The notes under the pieces: model-generated
Databases searched by the model: none
What the model saw: the letters and a program-made list of their open reading frames with translations, nothing else
Told to the model about the DNA's origin: nothing
DNA from: Desulfurococcales archaeon
Lineage (GTDB): Archaea > Thermoproteota > Thermoprotei_A > Sulfolobales > Acidilobaceae
DNA length: 27,302 nt
Assembly (NCBI GenBank): GCA_015521095.1
Contig: WAOU01000027.1
Coordinates: 1-27,302, forward strand
Reading direction: 5' to 3'
Made by a program: the position numbers and the translations under genes
Shown here: positions 1 through 7,369 of the stretch, one piece after another
How the letters are laid out: each line of letters opens with the position of its first letter
Numbering within the stretch: position 1 is the first letter of the stretch

Positions 1-351
1 CTCAAAGAAATAATTGACAACATGAATGAGATAAGGAACCAGATAGGCGAGATAAAGAAAGAGATACAGGAGCTATCGCCACAGTATGATGAGTTATCTA
101 AGAAACTCGAGGAATTAACAGAGCAAATAAACGAGCATAGCGAACTAATAGACGAATTATCCAAACAGCTGGACACGCTCTACCAAGAATACAAGGACAC
201 CATGGTGAAGCTGAAGGAGATAAAGCTGGCCAAGCAGAAGGGTATACGGCTCGAAGAACTCGAGAAGAGGAGAGAGGAAATAAAGAAGAAGATGGAGAGA
301 GGAGAACCTCTGTCGTTCGAAGAGCTAAGAATACTATATGGAGAATTCTAA
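1..351 (+). CDS. Coiled-coil protein, 3' end of a gene cut by the window edge
   Basis: The reading frame is open from base 1, so the ATG at 22 is probably internal and the gene starts before the window. The visible part (about 116 residues) is nearly all heptad-like helix rich in Glu, Lys and Leu, typical of a long coiled coil. It ends in a short tail (GEPLSFEELRILYGEF) resembling the C-terminus of the archaeal coiled-coil family COG1340, sometimes mis-annotated as phosphoserine phosphatase. The molecular role of that family is not established. The assignment rests on composition and the C-terminal tail, so the family call is moderate, but the coding call is firm. Confidence 0.8.
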   Translation, partial: LKEIIDNMNEIRNQIGEIKKEIQELSPQYDELSKKLEELTEQINEHSELIDELSKQLDTLYQEYKDTMVKLKEIKLAKQKGIRLEELEKRREEIKKKMERGEPLSFEELRILYGEF

Positions 352-567
352 GCAGTACTACTAGTATCAGGACACGTAGTCTAACAACCTTTTCCCTGTC
401 TTAGAGGCCTCCTTGTCTTTCCACTATACGTCGATCAAAACGCCTAGGCTCGATCTTTATATTGTTTATAGACAAGAGACTAAATATCAATGAATAATAA
501 CGTTATAGTGTGGAAATCATATCTGGAGCTAGAGACTGTTCCTGCTGGATAAAGTGGTAATAACAAG

Positions 568-1764
568 ATGCCGAGAAAACAAAGTAGAAAAGAGAAGACC
601 AGCAACGAATACTATAAGCCAGTAATAGTAGTTGTAGATATCGACGACGATCTAGGAGAGGTACTAGGCAGAAGCCTTGTAAAAGGCTATGAAGAGGTAA
701 AATCCGCTGTGCTGGAATACGGTATGAAGAGACCCACTGATCCAGACGTGAATGCGTTATTGGCAGGACTGAACCTATATGATAAGCTGAGGAGCGAGGG
801 ACGGGATCCCGAGATAATCGCTGTAGGAGGACACAGGATCGACTTCCTTGAGGCCCAGAAAAACATAAAGAGACTAGTAGAAGGGGCGATCAAGGATATT
901 GAGGGAAAACCAGAATTCTATATCGTCAGCGATGGAGAAGACGAATTCGTTATAAGCCAGCTACTCCAGGAGTATGGAAGAATAGGAGGCTTCGAGAGAG
1001 TAGTTGTAGAACAGGATCTAGGTATAGAAGGAAGATACCTACTAATACTCAAGTATATTAAGAAAGCAATGTTCGATCCCCGCTTTTCGAGATATCTTTT
1101 GGGAATACCCGGATTAGCAGTAACAGTTTTCGCCCTACTCAGTATAGCAGGGCTAGCATCCCTAGCACTAAAAGTATCGGCCCTTGTCATAGGATTAGCC
1201 ATGGCTATCAGAGGATTCAACCTAGAGGAATCCTTAGAAGCGGCAATCAGCTCATTCCTGCTATCGATAAAAGAACGATCATACCTCCAAATAACAGGAC
1301 TCATAATCCTCTTTCTAGCATTGTTCGTCGCCAGCTATACAGGATACGTAGCGATAAAAGAAACAGAGTCTCTAACGATAAAAGTAGCAAGGATATTCCA
1401 GACGAGCATACCACTATTGGGTGCCGGTATAGCATCCTACATATTCATATCAAAAATATTCTATAAACTAACATATGAAGAACAAGGCATCCTAAAAGAC
1501 GTCTCAGCACTCATAGTCGTAATAGCAATGAGCGCTGCATTCTACAATCTTGGAATCTATATCGATAAGGTAAACCCAGCTGTTTTCACGGTCTCTCTAT
1601 TCGTAGAGAGCGGATTCATACAATTCATAATTGCTGGAACAGGCATAGCAGCTATAATAGAGATGATTAGAAGAATATACTCTACGAAAGAGGAAGAGTC
1701 TAGCGACCAAAGTTCCTCGGTTGCTGAGCAAACCAGTCAAGAGCCCGGTCAACATCCTCAATAG
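568..1764 (+). CDS. DUF373 family membrane protein
   Basis: The 398-residue product has a soluble N-terminal half (about residues 15-165) with the pattern of DUF373 (COG2237): an early VVDIDDDLGE acidic motif, a DPDVNALLAGL segment, VGGHRIDFLEAQ, and a ...VSDGEDEF... stretch. The C-terminal half (about 175-365) holds roughly six hydrophobic segments, so it is an integral membrane protein with a cytoplasmic domain. The family is widespread in archaea and has no proven function. The tail is Ser/Gln/Glu-rich (residues about 372-398), and its last 65 bases lie on top of the 3' end of the opposite-strand cis-prenyltransferase. The start ATG has only a weak purine stretch ahead of it. Confidence 0.88.
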   Translation: MPRKQSRKEKTSNEYYKPVIVVVDIDDDLGEVLGRSLVKGYEEVKSAVLEYGMKRPTDPDVNALLAGLNLYDKLRSEGRDPEIIAVGGHRIDFLEAQKNIKRLVEGAIKDIEGKPEFYIVSDGEDEFVISQLLQEYGRIGGFERVVVEQDLGIEGRYLLILKYIKKAMFDPRFSRYLLGIPGLAVTVFALLSIAGLASLALKVSALVIGLAMAIRGFNLEESLEAAISSFLLSIKERSYLQITGLIILFLALFVASYTGYVAIKETESLTIKVARIFQTSIPLLGAGIASYIFISKIFYKLTYEEQGILKDVSALIVVIAMSAAFYNLGIYIDKVNPAVFTVSLFVESGFIQFIIAGTGIAAIIEMIRRIYSTKEEESSDQSSSVAEQTSQEPGQHPQ

Positions 1765-2395
1765 TTATTTCTGGCCATAGTTTATCCATGAAGTAGAGCT
1801 CGGCGTACTCGCTTAAGAGCGGGAAAAATCCGCTGAGTCTCCTCATTCCACCCGTCCTAATAATCAGGTCTATGGGAGGATAACTAAGTGAGGGCAATGT
1901 CGATCCAGATTCACAGTATTTTCTGGCTTCCCAGGATCCAGAATAGCATATTCCTATAAGCAGGATTCCTTTCTCTCTATTCTTTGTTGCCTCAACCGTG
2001 AGTTGAACCTCCTTATATAGCTTGTTGCTGAATATGCCTGGATCGCCTAGAACAAGAACCCGGATTCCTTTTTCTTCTAGCTCTTTATCTCGTCGCAGAT
2101 CTCTGAGCGCCATTATAGCAATGTCTTCTATTATTTTCTTTTCGTGGACGGGCCTATTCCTACAATTATCATAGCTCAGACCATAAACGCTTACATATAA
2201 TACGCCACGTTTATTCAGGTACTTAACTATTTCAACGAGCTTCTTGTATCCGGTCTCGTATGCATTGAACAAATCAACTCCGTTTTTCCTAGCCCATCTC
2301 CTATTGCCGTCTGGTATTATTCCAACATGCATTGGTATCCTGCCAGGTTTCTGCATATTTGTTACACCACGCTTGTTGATAGCTGGGATCCTCAT
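1700..2395 (-). CDS. uppS: Cis-prenyltransferase (undecaprenyl/polyprenyl diphosphate synthase family)
   Basis: This enzyme adds isopentenyl diphosphate units in cis to an allylic primer, giving the long polyprenyl phosphate carrier used in archaeal glycan assembly at the membrane. The catalytic DGNRRWARK motif starts at residue 29. The later signature RTGGMRRLSGF and the SEYAELYFMDKLWP motif, whose Glu helps bind Mg2+, are present. The middle motif reads SYDNCRNRP where bacterial enzymes have FSxENWxRP, so Ser and Asn are kept while Glu and Trp are replaced. At 231 residues it is slightly short. The first ATG (2395) suits a short leader; ATG codons at 2356 and 2332 are alternatives. Its end overlaps the DUF373 gene tail to tail. 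Confidence 0.88.
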   Translation of the reverse strand: MRIPAINKRGVTNMQKPGRIPMHVGIIPDGNRRWARKNGVDLFNAYETGYKKLVEIVKYLNKRGVLYVSVYGLSYDNCRNRPVHEKKIIEDIAIMALRDLRRDKELEEKGIRVLVLGDPGIFSNKLYKEVQLTVEATKNREKGILLIGICYSGSWEARKYCESGSTLPSLSYPPIDLIIRTGGMRRLSGFFPLLSEYAELYFMDKLWPEITIEDVDRALDWFAQQPRNFGR

Positions 2396-2479
2396 TGTGT
2401 TGTTTGCTACATGGCGTCTCGTGGCCTCCCATTAAGTTCTTGACCAAGCCTCGCCTAATAAAAAATAGGTGAATAATGG

Positions 2480-3082
2480 ATGGGCAATGTATCGTTGTGT
2501 AGTGTCAGAAAAGTGGGAGTCGCGACTATGAATCCAGGTAAAATAAGGGCTATAAGCAAGGCGTTTAAAAGATTCTGTAATATAGAGAAGATAGTAGTCG
2601 TGAGGGTACCAGGCAAACTTCCGCCTCAGCCTGTCGGTTCACTAGATATTATTAGGGGGGCGTTTCTCAGAGCAATAAATGGTTATAGAAAGACAGGAGA
2701 AGCCGGCGTGGGCGTTGAGGCAGGTCCCATGGAGTTTTATGCGCCCGGAGGCTTTATCGAAACACAAGTATCAGTTATAATCGTTAATGGAAAGGTATCT
2801 GTCGGGCTGAGCAGTTCATTTCCGCTACCAAGAAAACTACTTTCAAAAATGGTATATGGCGTAGAGCTCGGAAGCCTAGTAGAAGAGAAAAGAAGTATAG
2901 GTGATATCGGGGAATCAATAGGATATATTGGCCTTGCAACCGAAGGAGCCGTCACTAGAGAAGACCTGACGTTCCAGTCCGTGGTTATGGCTCTAGTACC
3001 GTGGATCAAAGGATATGATTATGATCTTCCCTCGATAAAAGAATTCTCTGATCAGATCGGTCTGGAAGAACCCTGTCTCTAA
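2480..3082 (+). CDS. Inosine/xanthosine triphosphatase (DUF84, YjjX-like)
   Basis: A house-cleaning NTPase that hydrolyses non-canonical purine nucleotides (ITP, XTP) to keep them out of RNA and DNA. The 200-residue protein opens with the family signature VGVATMNPGKIRAI and continues with a PQPVGSLDIIRGAFLRA segment, the acidic VGVEAGP motif, and SSSFPLPRKLL, all matching the layout of E. coli YjjX (compared from memory). A ribosome binding site, AGGTGA at 2467-2472, sits 7 bases before the ATG. It is divergent from the cis-prenyltransferase across about 84 bases. The closest alternative, the Maf/HAM1-type NTPases, has different motifs. Confidence 0.85.
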   Translation: MGNVSLCSVRKVGVATMNPGKIRAISKAFKRFCNIEKIVVVRVPGKLPPQPVGSLDIIRGAFLRAINGYRKTGEAGVGVEAGPMEFYAPGGFIETQVSVIIVNGKVSVGLSSSFPLPRKLLSKMVYGVELGSLVEEKRSIGDIGESIGYIGLATEGAVTREDLTFQSVVMALVPWIKGYDYDLPSIKEFSDQIGLEEPCL

Positions 3083-3132
3083 AGTAAATAAATATACCCG
3101 TAAAGGCAATGTGGAGAGAGGGGAGAGGAAGA

Positions 3133-3537
3133 ATGGGAGTATATCAGTGGAGAGACCATAAGAAATTCACCGGCGGGAAGAGAAACTGGTATTATAAGGT
3201 AAAGAGGAAATATGCTCATGGACGCCTCTTCGTCCCCGCTATACTTTCTGAAGACGATACAGAGAAAAAAGAACTCATCAGAGTCAGAGGAGGAAACTAT
3301 AAGGTTAGAGCGAGAAAAGTTAGATACGCAGTAGTATCAAACCCCAAGACCGGAGAGTCGAAGAAGGTAAAAATACTAGCCGTGGTAGAGACACCCGCTA
3401 ACAGAGAATACGCCCGGAGACACATAATTGTCAAAGGGACAATAATTGAGACCGAGATAGGAAAAGCAAGGGTAACCTCAAGACCGGGACAGGATGGAAT
3501 CGTTAACGCTGTATTAGTAGAAGAGGTAAAGCAGTAA
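3133..3537 (+). CDS. rps8e: 30S ribosomal protein S8e
   Basis: A small-subunit ribosomal protein shared by archaea and eukaryotes. The family signature is at the N-terminus (MGVYQWRDHKKFTGGKRN), followed by the basic S8e core and the VSNPKTGESKKVKI and RPGQDGIVNAVLVE segments. I place the start at the ATG at 3133 because a strong purine-rich site (GGAGAGG, about 3122-3128) lies just ahead of it and the protein then begins as the family does. An in-frame ATG at 3109 would add eight residues not usual for S8e. The 134-residue length is normal. It stands about 50 bases after the triphosphatase gene and ahead of srp19. Confidence 0.96.
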   Translation: MGVYQWRDHKKFTGGKRNWYYKVKRKYAHGRLFVPAILSEDDTEKKELIRVRGGNYKVRARKVRYAVVSNPKTGESKKVKILAVVETPANREYARRHIIVKGTIIETEIGKARVTSRPGQDGIVNAVLVEEVKQ

Positions 3538-3570
3538 GCCCAAGAAATTTCAATTCTTCTAGTTGTTTCC

Positions 3571-3593
3571 TTATAATACTTAATATTATAAGA
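3571..3593. repeat. AT-rich perfect inverted repeat between rps8e and srp19
   Basis: Two 9-base arms, CTTATAATA and TATTATAAG, flank the 5-base spacer CTTAA. The element lies 34 bases after the S8e stop and about 75 bases before the srp19 start. It is entirely A/T apart from the outer C/G and the spacer C. It could be a TATA element that reads in both directions, a repressor site, or a 3'-end hairpin for the S8e transcript. The sequence alone does not separate these. Confidence 0.5.
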
Positions 3594-3668
3594 AGAACTC
3601 TCTCCTTTAAGGAACGACTATTACCCTGAATCCAGTATATTGCTCTAATGTGGAATCGGTGAAGAATA

Positions 3669-3965
3669 ATGTTGCAGAGAGAGCATAAGGGTAAGAGCGT
3701 TATCGTTTATCCATCGTATTTCGATGCTTCTCTTACGAGAAGACTTGGACGTAGAGTGAGCAAAGAGCTAGCGGTAAAGGATCCTCGCCCAGAAGATATT
3801 GTTAGGGCTGCTAAGCGTTTAGGGCTGGACGCCTATGTTGAGGAGGGACGATATCCCAGGATCTGGTGGAAGTATTCTACGCGTGTTGTTGTGAGTAAGG
3901 GTGGTTATTCTAAGCGTGAGATTCTGAGACTTATAGGTGAGGAGCTTAAAAAAGTTAAAAAATAA
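3669..3965 (+). CDS. srp19: Signal recognition particle 19 kDa protein
   Basis: SRP19 binds the tips of helices 6 and 8 of 7S RNA and prepares the particle to accept SRP54 for co-translational targeting to the membrane. The 98-residue protein has the expected small, basic SRP19 fold pattern: VIVYPSYFDASLTRRLGRRV at the start, then the alternating KDPRPEDIVRAAKRLGLDAYVEE segment, YPRIWWKYSTRVVV, and a lysine-rich end. Length matches archaeal homologues. A GGTGA ribosome binding site at 3659-3663 precedes the ATG. The following genes are gar1 and tfb; I recall this order from other crenarchaea. Confidence 0.94.
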   Translation: MLQREHKGKSVIVYPSYFDASLTRRLGRRVSKELAVKDPRPEDIVRAAKRLGLDAYVEEGRYPRIWWKYSTRVVVSKGGYSKREILRLIGEELKKVKK

Positions 3966-4084
3966 TCTATATTATCTTATATATTTAGTATATATCCGTC
4001 TACATGGAGAAATACTTAAGAAATAGAACCGCAAATTGGGCTTAAACCCTAATAATACCACCATAATATCATTATAAGCCCGGA

Positions 4085-4122
4085 CTCTCCCCCTCCCCCT
4101 TGGTGTAATAGTTGGGGGAGAG
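4085..4122 (+). promoter_or_regulatory. Hairpin enclosing the gar1 start codon
   Basis: CTCTCCCCC at 4085-4093 is the exact reverse complement of GGGGGAGAG at 4114-4122, giving a 9-bp stem with a 20-base loop. The TTG start codon of gar1 (4112-4114) sits at the 3' edge of the loop with its G in the stem. A second C5 run at 4095-4099 offers an alternative register. Folding would hide the start region, so it could control translation. The upstream IR GGGCTTA / TAAGCCC, with its second arm ending near 4081, adds to the structure potential of this leader. This is inference from sequence only. Confidence 0.45.
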
Positions 4123-4516
4123 AAGACTAAGACTGGGCCGAGTAAAAACCGCTACTAAAACAGGCCACCTAGTAGTAGAAATAGAAGATAAAAATCTAAG
4201 ACTTAGGCTTCAGTGGCCAGTCCATACTACAGATGGAAGGAAAATAGGCGTGATTTCGGACATAATAGGGAATATCGATAGGCCTTATGCTGTGGTTAAA
4301 CTCCTAGACAAGGGGGAGGGTGTGAGAGAAGGAGATACTTTGTTCGTGGCTATCCCGGAGAGAAAACGTAGGGGTGCAAAGCGGCGTGGTAGACGACGTG
4401 GAGGTAAAGGACAAAAGCGAGCTAGACCCCCGTCACGACGATCTAGCAGATATTCCGGATCCGGTCCTAATCTACGAGGACAGCGTGGAAAGCGTGGAGC
4501 ACGGCGGAGAAGATAA
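4112..4516 (+). CDS. gar1: H/ACA ribonucleoprotein component Gar1
   Basis: Gar1 binds Cbf5 in the H/ACA RNP and speeds substrate turnover in RNA-guided pseudouridylation. Residues about 7-82 form the Gar1 beta-barrel, with RLGRVKTATKTGHLVV, a WPVHTTDGRKIGVISDIIG core, the RPYAVVKL strand and the GDTLFV end. An Arg/Gly-rich tail follows (about 84-134), longer than I expect for archaeal Gar1. A stop codon directly precedes the TTG at 4112 and no in-frame ATG or GTG lies between it and the domain, so TTG is the best start. The tail uses mostly CGN arginine codons while the core uses AGA/AGG. That tail is overlapped by the possible 5' end of tfb in another frame. Confidence 0.9.
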   Translation: MGERRLRLGRVKTATKTGHLVVEIEDKNLRLRLQWPVHTTDGRKIGVISDIIGNIDRPYAVVKLLDKGEGVREGDTLFVAIPERKRRGAKRRGRRRGGKGQKRARPPSRRSSRYSGSGPNLRGQRGKRGARRRR

Positions 4517-5576
4517 GACGAGTCAGGAAGCCACGTCTATCAATAAACGGTTGCATGAGGAGACCCCTCCAAGGAGGATTTTATATGGTTCGAATTTTGT
4601 ATATGACTCTCGTTATGGGGTAGTAGTTGATAGGGATACAGGAGTAATCATGAACGATGTAGTTATAAGTGATGGTCCGGAGTGGAGGAGTTTTCGAGAG
4701 AATGGTGTGAAGGGACTTGTAAGAGGCTCTACTCCGCTAGATTATACCAGACACGATCATGGAGTCCACGTAGAGTTCGGCTTTGGATCCAAGAGAGCTA
4801 AGGGAAGTCCGCGTAGAAGTATTCTAAACTATAATATTAGAAGTGGTCTCGCACAGGAAAAGATTGTACGAAAAGAAATCATCGCCAGGACCTGTGCAAA
4901 CAGGGCACTCAAACACTTCGAGGGAATTAATACTCATACAGAGCAAATAGTCCACTATATTATAGGAAGATACTTTGAAGTAAAGAAGAGCAGAAAGGAG
5001 AACGTCACGGAGAGAGAAGCCCGGATACTCGCTGCCGCTGCCGTGATTACCGCAGTGCGCCTAACTAATCTCCCTGTTCCACGCAACAAGATACTAGAAT
5101 ACTTCAGGGACATGTTCGCTGGGAGACTAGATGTCTCCAAGGATCTCGAGCATGAGATATGGACAATGATGAGAAAATTGTCAGAATACGGTATAAAGAA
5201 GGGCTTGATGAGGATAATAATGCAGGAGCAGAGGAGGCGCGGTGGCAGATACTTATTTGACCGGGTTAAGACGTTTGTTAGATTAATTGTTTCGGAGCTA
5301 GAATGGAGCGGTAAATATCCCGGATTAGATCAGAGACTTGCAAACGCTACTATTGACCTCCTTGAGACGATACTCTACAAGTCAGGAGTAATGAAACCAT
5401 TGCCTGGAAAGAAGCCCGAAGCTATAGCAGCGGCTGCAGTGTATCTTACAGCGAGACTAATGAACTTTGATGTAAGTCAAAAAGAGGTAGCAGACATAGT
5501 ATGGATAAAGGAGTCAAACGTTAGAAAGGCATTCCGCTTCTTAATAGAGGACCTAACAATAATGGTGTATCTTTAG
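4374..5576 (+). CDS. tfb: Transcription initiation factor B (TFB) lacking zinc-ribbon cysteines
   Basis: TFB bridges TBP at the promoter and RNA polymerase. In the longest frame (GTG at 4374), residues 1-66 are an acidic lead-in. Residues 67-97 align with the N-terminal zinc ribbon but hold no cysteine: the positions read Leu, Ser, Asp and Thr. The post-ribbon motif GPEWRSF (101-107) and the reader-loop segment RGSTPLDYTRHDHGV (117-131) are conserved. Two cyclin-like repeats follow, both divergent: the first lacks the usual GLVRGRS motif, the second keeps GKKPEAIAAAAVYLTARL and a helix-turn-helix-like QKEVADIVWIKESNVRKAF. The start is uncertain; TTG at 4551 would avoid gar1 and give 341 residues, near normal. 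Neighbours gar1 (upstream) and TFE-beta (downstream) support the identity. Confidence 0.88.
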   Translation: MQSGVVDDVEVKDKSELDPRHDDLADIPDPVLIYEDSVESVEHGGEDKTSQEATSINKRLHEETPPRRILYGSNFVYDSRYGVVVDRDTGVIMNDVVISDGPEWRSFRENGVKGLVRGSTPLDYTRHDHGVHVEFGFGSKRAKGSPRRSILNYNIRSGLAQEKIVRKEIIARTCANRALKHFEGINTHTEQIVHYIIGRYFEVKKSRKENVTEREARILAAAAVITAVRLTNLPVPRNKILEYFRDMFAGRLDVSKDLEHEIWTMMRKLSEYGIKKGLMRIIMQEQRRRGGRYLFDRVKTFVRLIVSELEWSGKYPGLDQRLANATIDLLETILYKSGVMKPLPGKKPEAIAAAAVYLTARLMNFDVSQKEVADIVWIKESNVRKAFRFLIEDLTIMVYL

Positions 5577-5737
5577 ATGGATGATCCACGTAAATCCCAC
5601 TTTATTTTATAAGGACAGGTTTTCTTGACCATAATCAATACATAAATCCCCTAGATTCAATTAAAATATCAATATGGACACAGAATATATCGGTATTACA
5701 CGTAAATGCCGGTATAAGAGGAAGGTGAAGGAAAAGA

Positions 5738-6163
5738 ATGCCTAAACACCAGTTGAGCGAGCTCGAAAAGAAAGCACTTGAACTGATTAAGAGCAGGGAT
5801 GGAATTCTCCAAAGCGAGCTGTGGAAAACACTTGGACTCGATAGTAGGGAGGGATCAAGACTCGTCCTTCGTCTAGTAAAGAAAGGACTAGTCAAAAGAG
5901 AACAAGTATCCGTTAATGGTAGGAGAACCTATAGGCTCTTCACTATAGAGGATAGAGCAAAGAAAGTGAGTCTCCTAATAGACATGTCTACAGCTATAAG
6001 AATACCCTGTACGACTTGCCCGTTCTTCGACGAGTGTGGTCCTAGAAACTTCCATGACCCCAGCACATGCATCCTACTAGAAATATGGCTCCAGAGAGAA
6101 GTAGAGAGGAGAAGACAAATACAAGACACGTACACTAGGCCACAGCTCAAAGTAAAACAGTAA
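5738..6163 (+). CDS. Transcription factor E beta subunit (TFE-beta, hRPC39-like) with Fe-S cysteines
   Basis: TFE-beta pairs with TFE-alpha and helps RNA polymerase open the promoter; it is the archaeal relative of RPC39/RPC34. The 141-residue protein has a winged helix (about residues 5-70: LSELEKKALELIKSRDGILQ then LRLVKKGLVKREQV). It is followed by four cysteines at 91, 94, 100 and 111 (CTTCPFFDEC, then C after FHDPST), the pattern that holds a 4Fe-4S cluster in this family. A GGTGA site lies ahead of the ATG. It sits 160 bases after tfb in the same direction, fitting a shared initiation-factor role. A generic winged-helix regulator is the alternative, but the cysteine block argues against it. 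Confidence 0.8.
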   Translation: MPKHQLSELEKKALELIKSRDGILQSELWKTLGLDSREGSRLVLRLVKKGLVKREQVSVNGRRTYRLFTIEDRAKKVSLLIDMSTAIRIPCTTCPFFDECGPRNFHDPSTCILLEIWLQREVERRRQIQDTYTRPQLKVKQ

Positions 6164-6187
6164 AGGATTCTCCAAGCACCTCGTTTT

Positions 6188-7369
6188 CTACCTCGAGTAT
6201 TTTCTTATCAAATACGATACAATACTATATGGAGCATTAGTCCGTATTCCTAACGGTGAGAAGTGCGTTCGGGAAGCTCTATAACCAAGAGCAATAAGAT
6301 CCTCGATTAGTCTTTCTCTCGGAGGCATACTCGTAGATACGGCAGAGGCGACATAGTCAATTCTATAGTGAATACAATCAGTACAAACATTCGTCTCGGA
6401 AACTAACATGTCTATTAACTTGGTTATACGATCGAAAGTCTCCAGATACCCGAACCGGGGCAAACTATCCCTCAGTCTCTCCAGGAATCCAGGATCCGCT
6501 AACGGCCCCTTCCAAAGCGGGCCAATAACTACACCCCTTTCTCCACTTGGACAAGATATCTGTCCGAGAAAGGTCCGCTTCATTTCCCTACAGTACGTAG
6601 CGTACTCAATCATTGACTCAAGCATAGCATCGGCTTTCTTCGAACCACGCTCCAAAAGTAAATAGACCCTATAGTAATGATCCGCATAGTATGATAGGAG
6701 AGGCCTAATACTCTTATCAAGAGATGCGGCTGTCCTAGCCAGGAACCCCAATAGTACTCTTAAGCCCACTTCCTTTGACTCCGGAGTCTTACGTATCTCC
6801 ATCCAATACTTCCGCCGAGCGGGCCGAGACTTGCTCCCTTCGAGAACTCCCAAGTCAGTTGCTGTAAAAGCGGCTAGTCCGTGGTGTCCAGTTGTATAGA
6901 GAGCTTCTCGTGCAAATGGGGCTGGGCTCCCAAAAGGATCAATGTCTACGTATAAGATCGGTTCATGATACTCGGTCCGTACAGTGTTTAGTAGCCTGTT
7001 AGCATCCATTTGATGGATTTTTACTCTGTCTCCAACATTGTTTAGCATCGAGTTAGACTCTATGAGTCTCACAGCCCGGGGATCTATGTCATTCGCATGG
7101 ATATATTCTAGGCCACTGACCTCGAGTGCAAGTCTTACAGCACGTACACCGGTGCCAGAGAGCGCGTCTATCGCTTTTATCGGCTTATGCGGCGCATGCA
7201 TTCTTGTATACGAGTCTAAGACTAGGACGCTGAGATCCCTATTAAACACCATTATAGGGTTATAGAATACTGGGAGCCATGCAGGCTCGAACCTATCTCC
7301 TTGAATTGCATGTGAAGGATCCGGTATGTGAATAAGCGCTTTTCCTTCCCTAATAACTGCAGTGTTCAT
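6188..7369 (-). CDS. trm1: tRNA (guanine-26-N2/N2-) dimethyltransferase Trm1
   Basis: Trm1 uses S-adenosylmethionine to form N2,N2-dimethylguanosine at tRNA position 26, which guards against misfolding. The 393-residue protein has the Trm1 N-terminus with VFYNPIMVFNRDLSV, the SAM-binding DALSGTGVRA loop at residues 68-77, the acidic HANDID strand, and the catalytic DPFGSP motif at 144-149. C-terminal features include ISCPSG, GPLWKGPLAD and a late CTDC pair. The ATG start overlaps the end of the upstream THEP1 gene by 20 bases, so the two are translated from one message. Length is normal for archaeal Trm1. Confidence 0.95.
   Translation of the reverse strand: MNTAVIREGKALIHIPDPSHAIQGDRFEPAWLPVFYNPIMVFNRDLSVLVLDSYTRMHAPHKPIKAIDALSGTGVRAVRLALEVSGLEYIHANDIDPRAVRLIESNSMLNNVGDRVKIHQMDANRLLNTVRTEYHEPILYVDIDPFGSPAPFAREALYTTGHHGLAAFTATDLGVLEGSKSRPARRKYWMEIRKTPESKEVGLRVLLGFLARTAASLDKSIRPLLSYYADHYYRVYLLLERGSKKADAMLESMIEYATYCREMKRTFLGQISCPSGERGVVIGPLWKGPLADPGFLERLRDSLPRFGYLETFDRITKLIDMLVSETNVCTDCIHYRIDYVASAVSTSMPPRERLIEDLIALGYRASRTHFSPLGIRTNAPYSIVSYLIRKYSR

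Noticed and set aside
4588..4596. GGTTCGAATT resembling a tRNA T-loop
   Set aside because: No acceptor, D or anticodon stems can be formed around it, and it lies in the tfb coding sequence.
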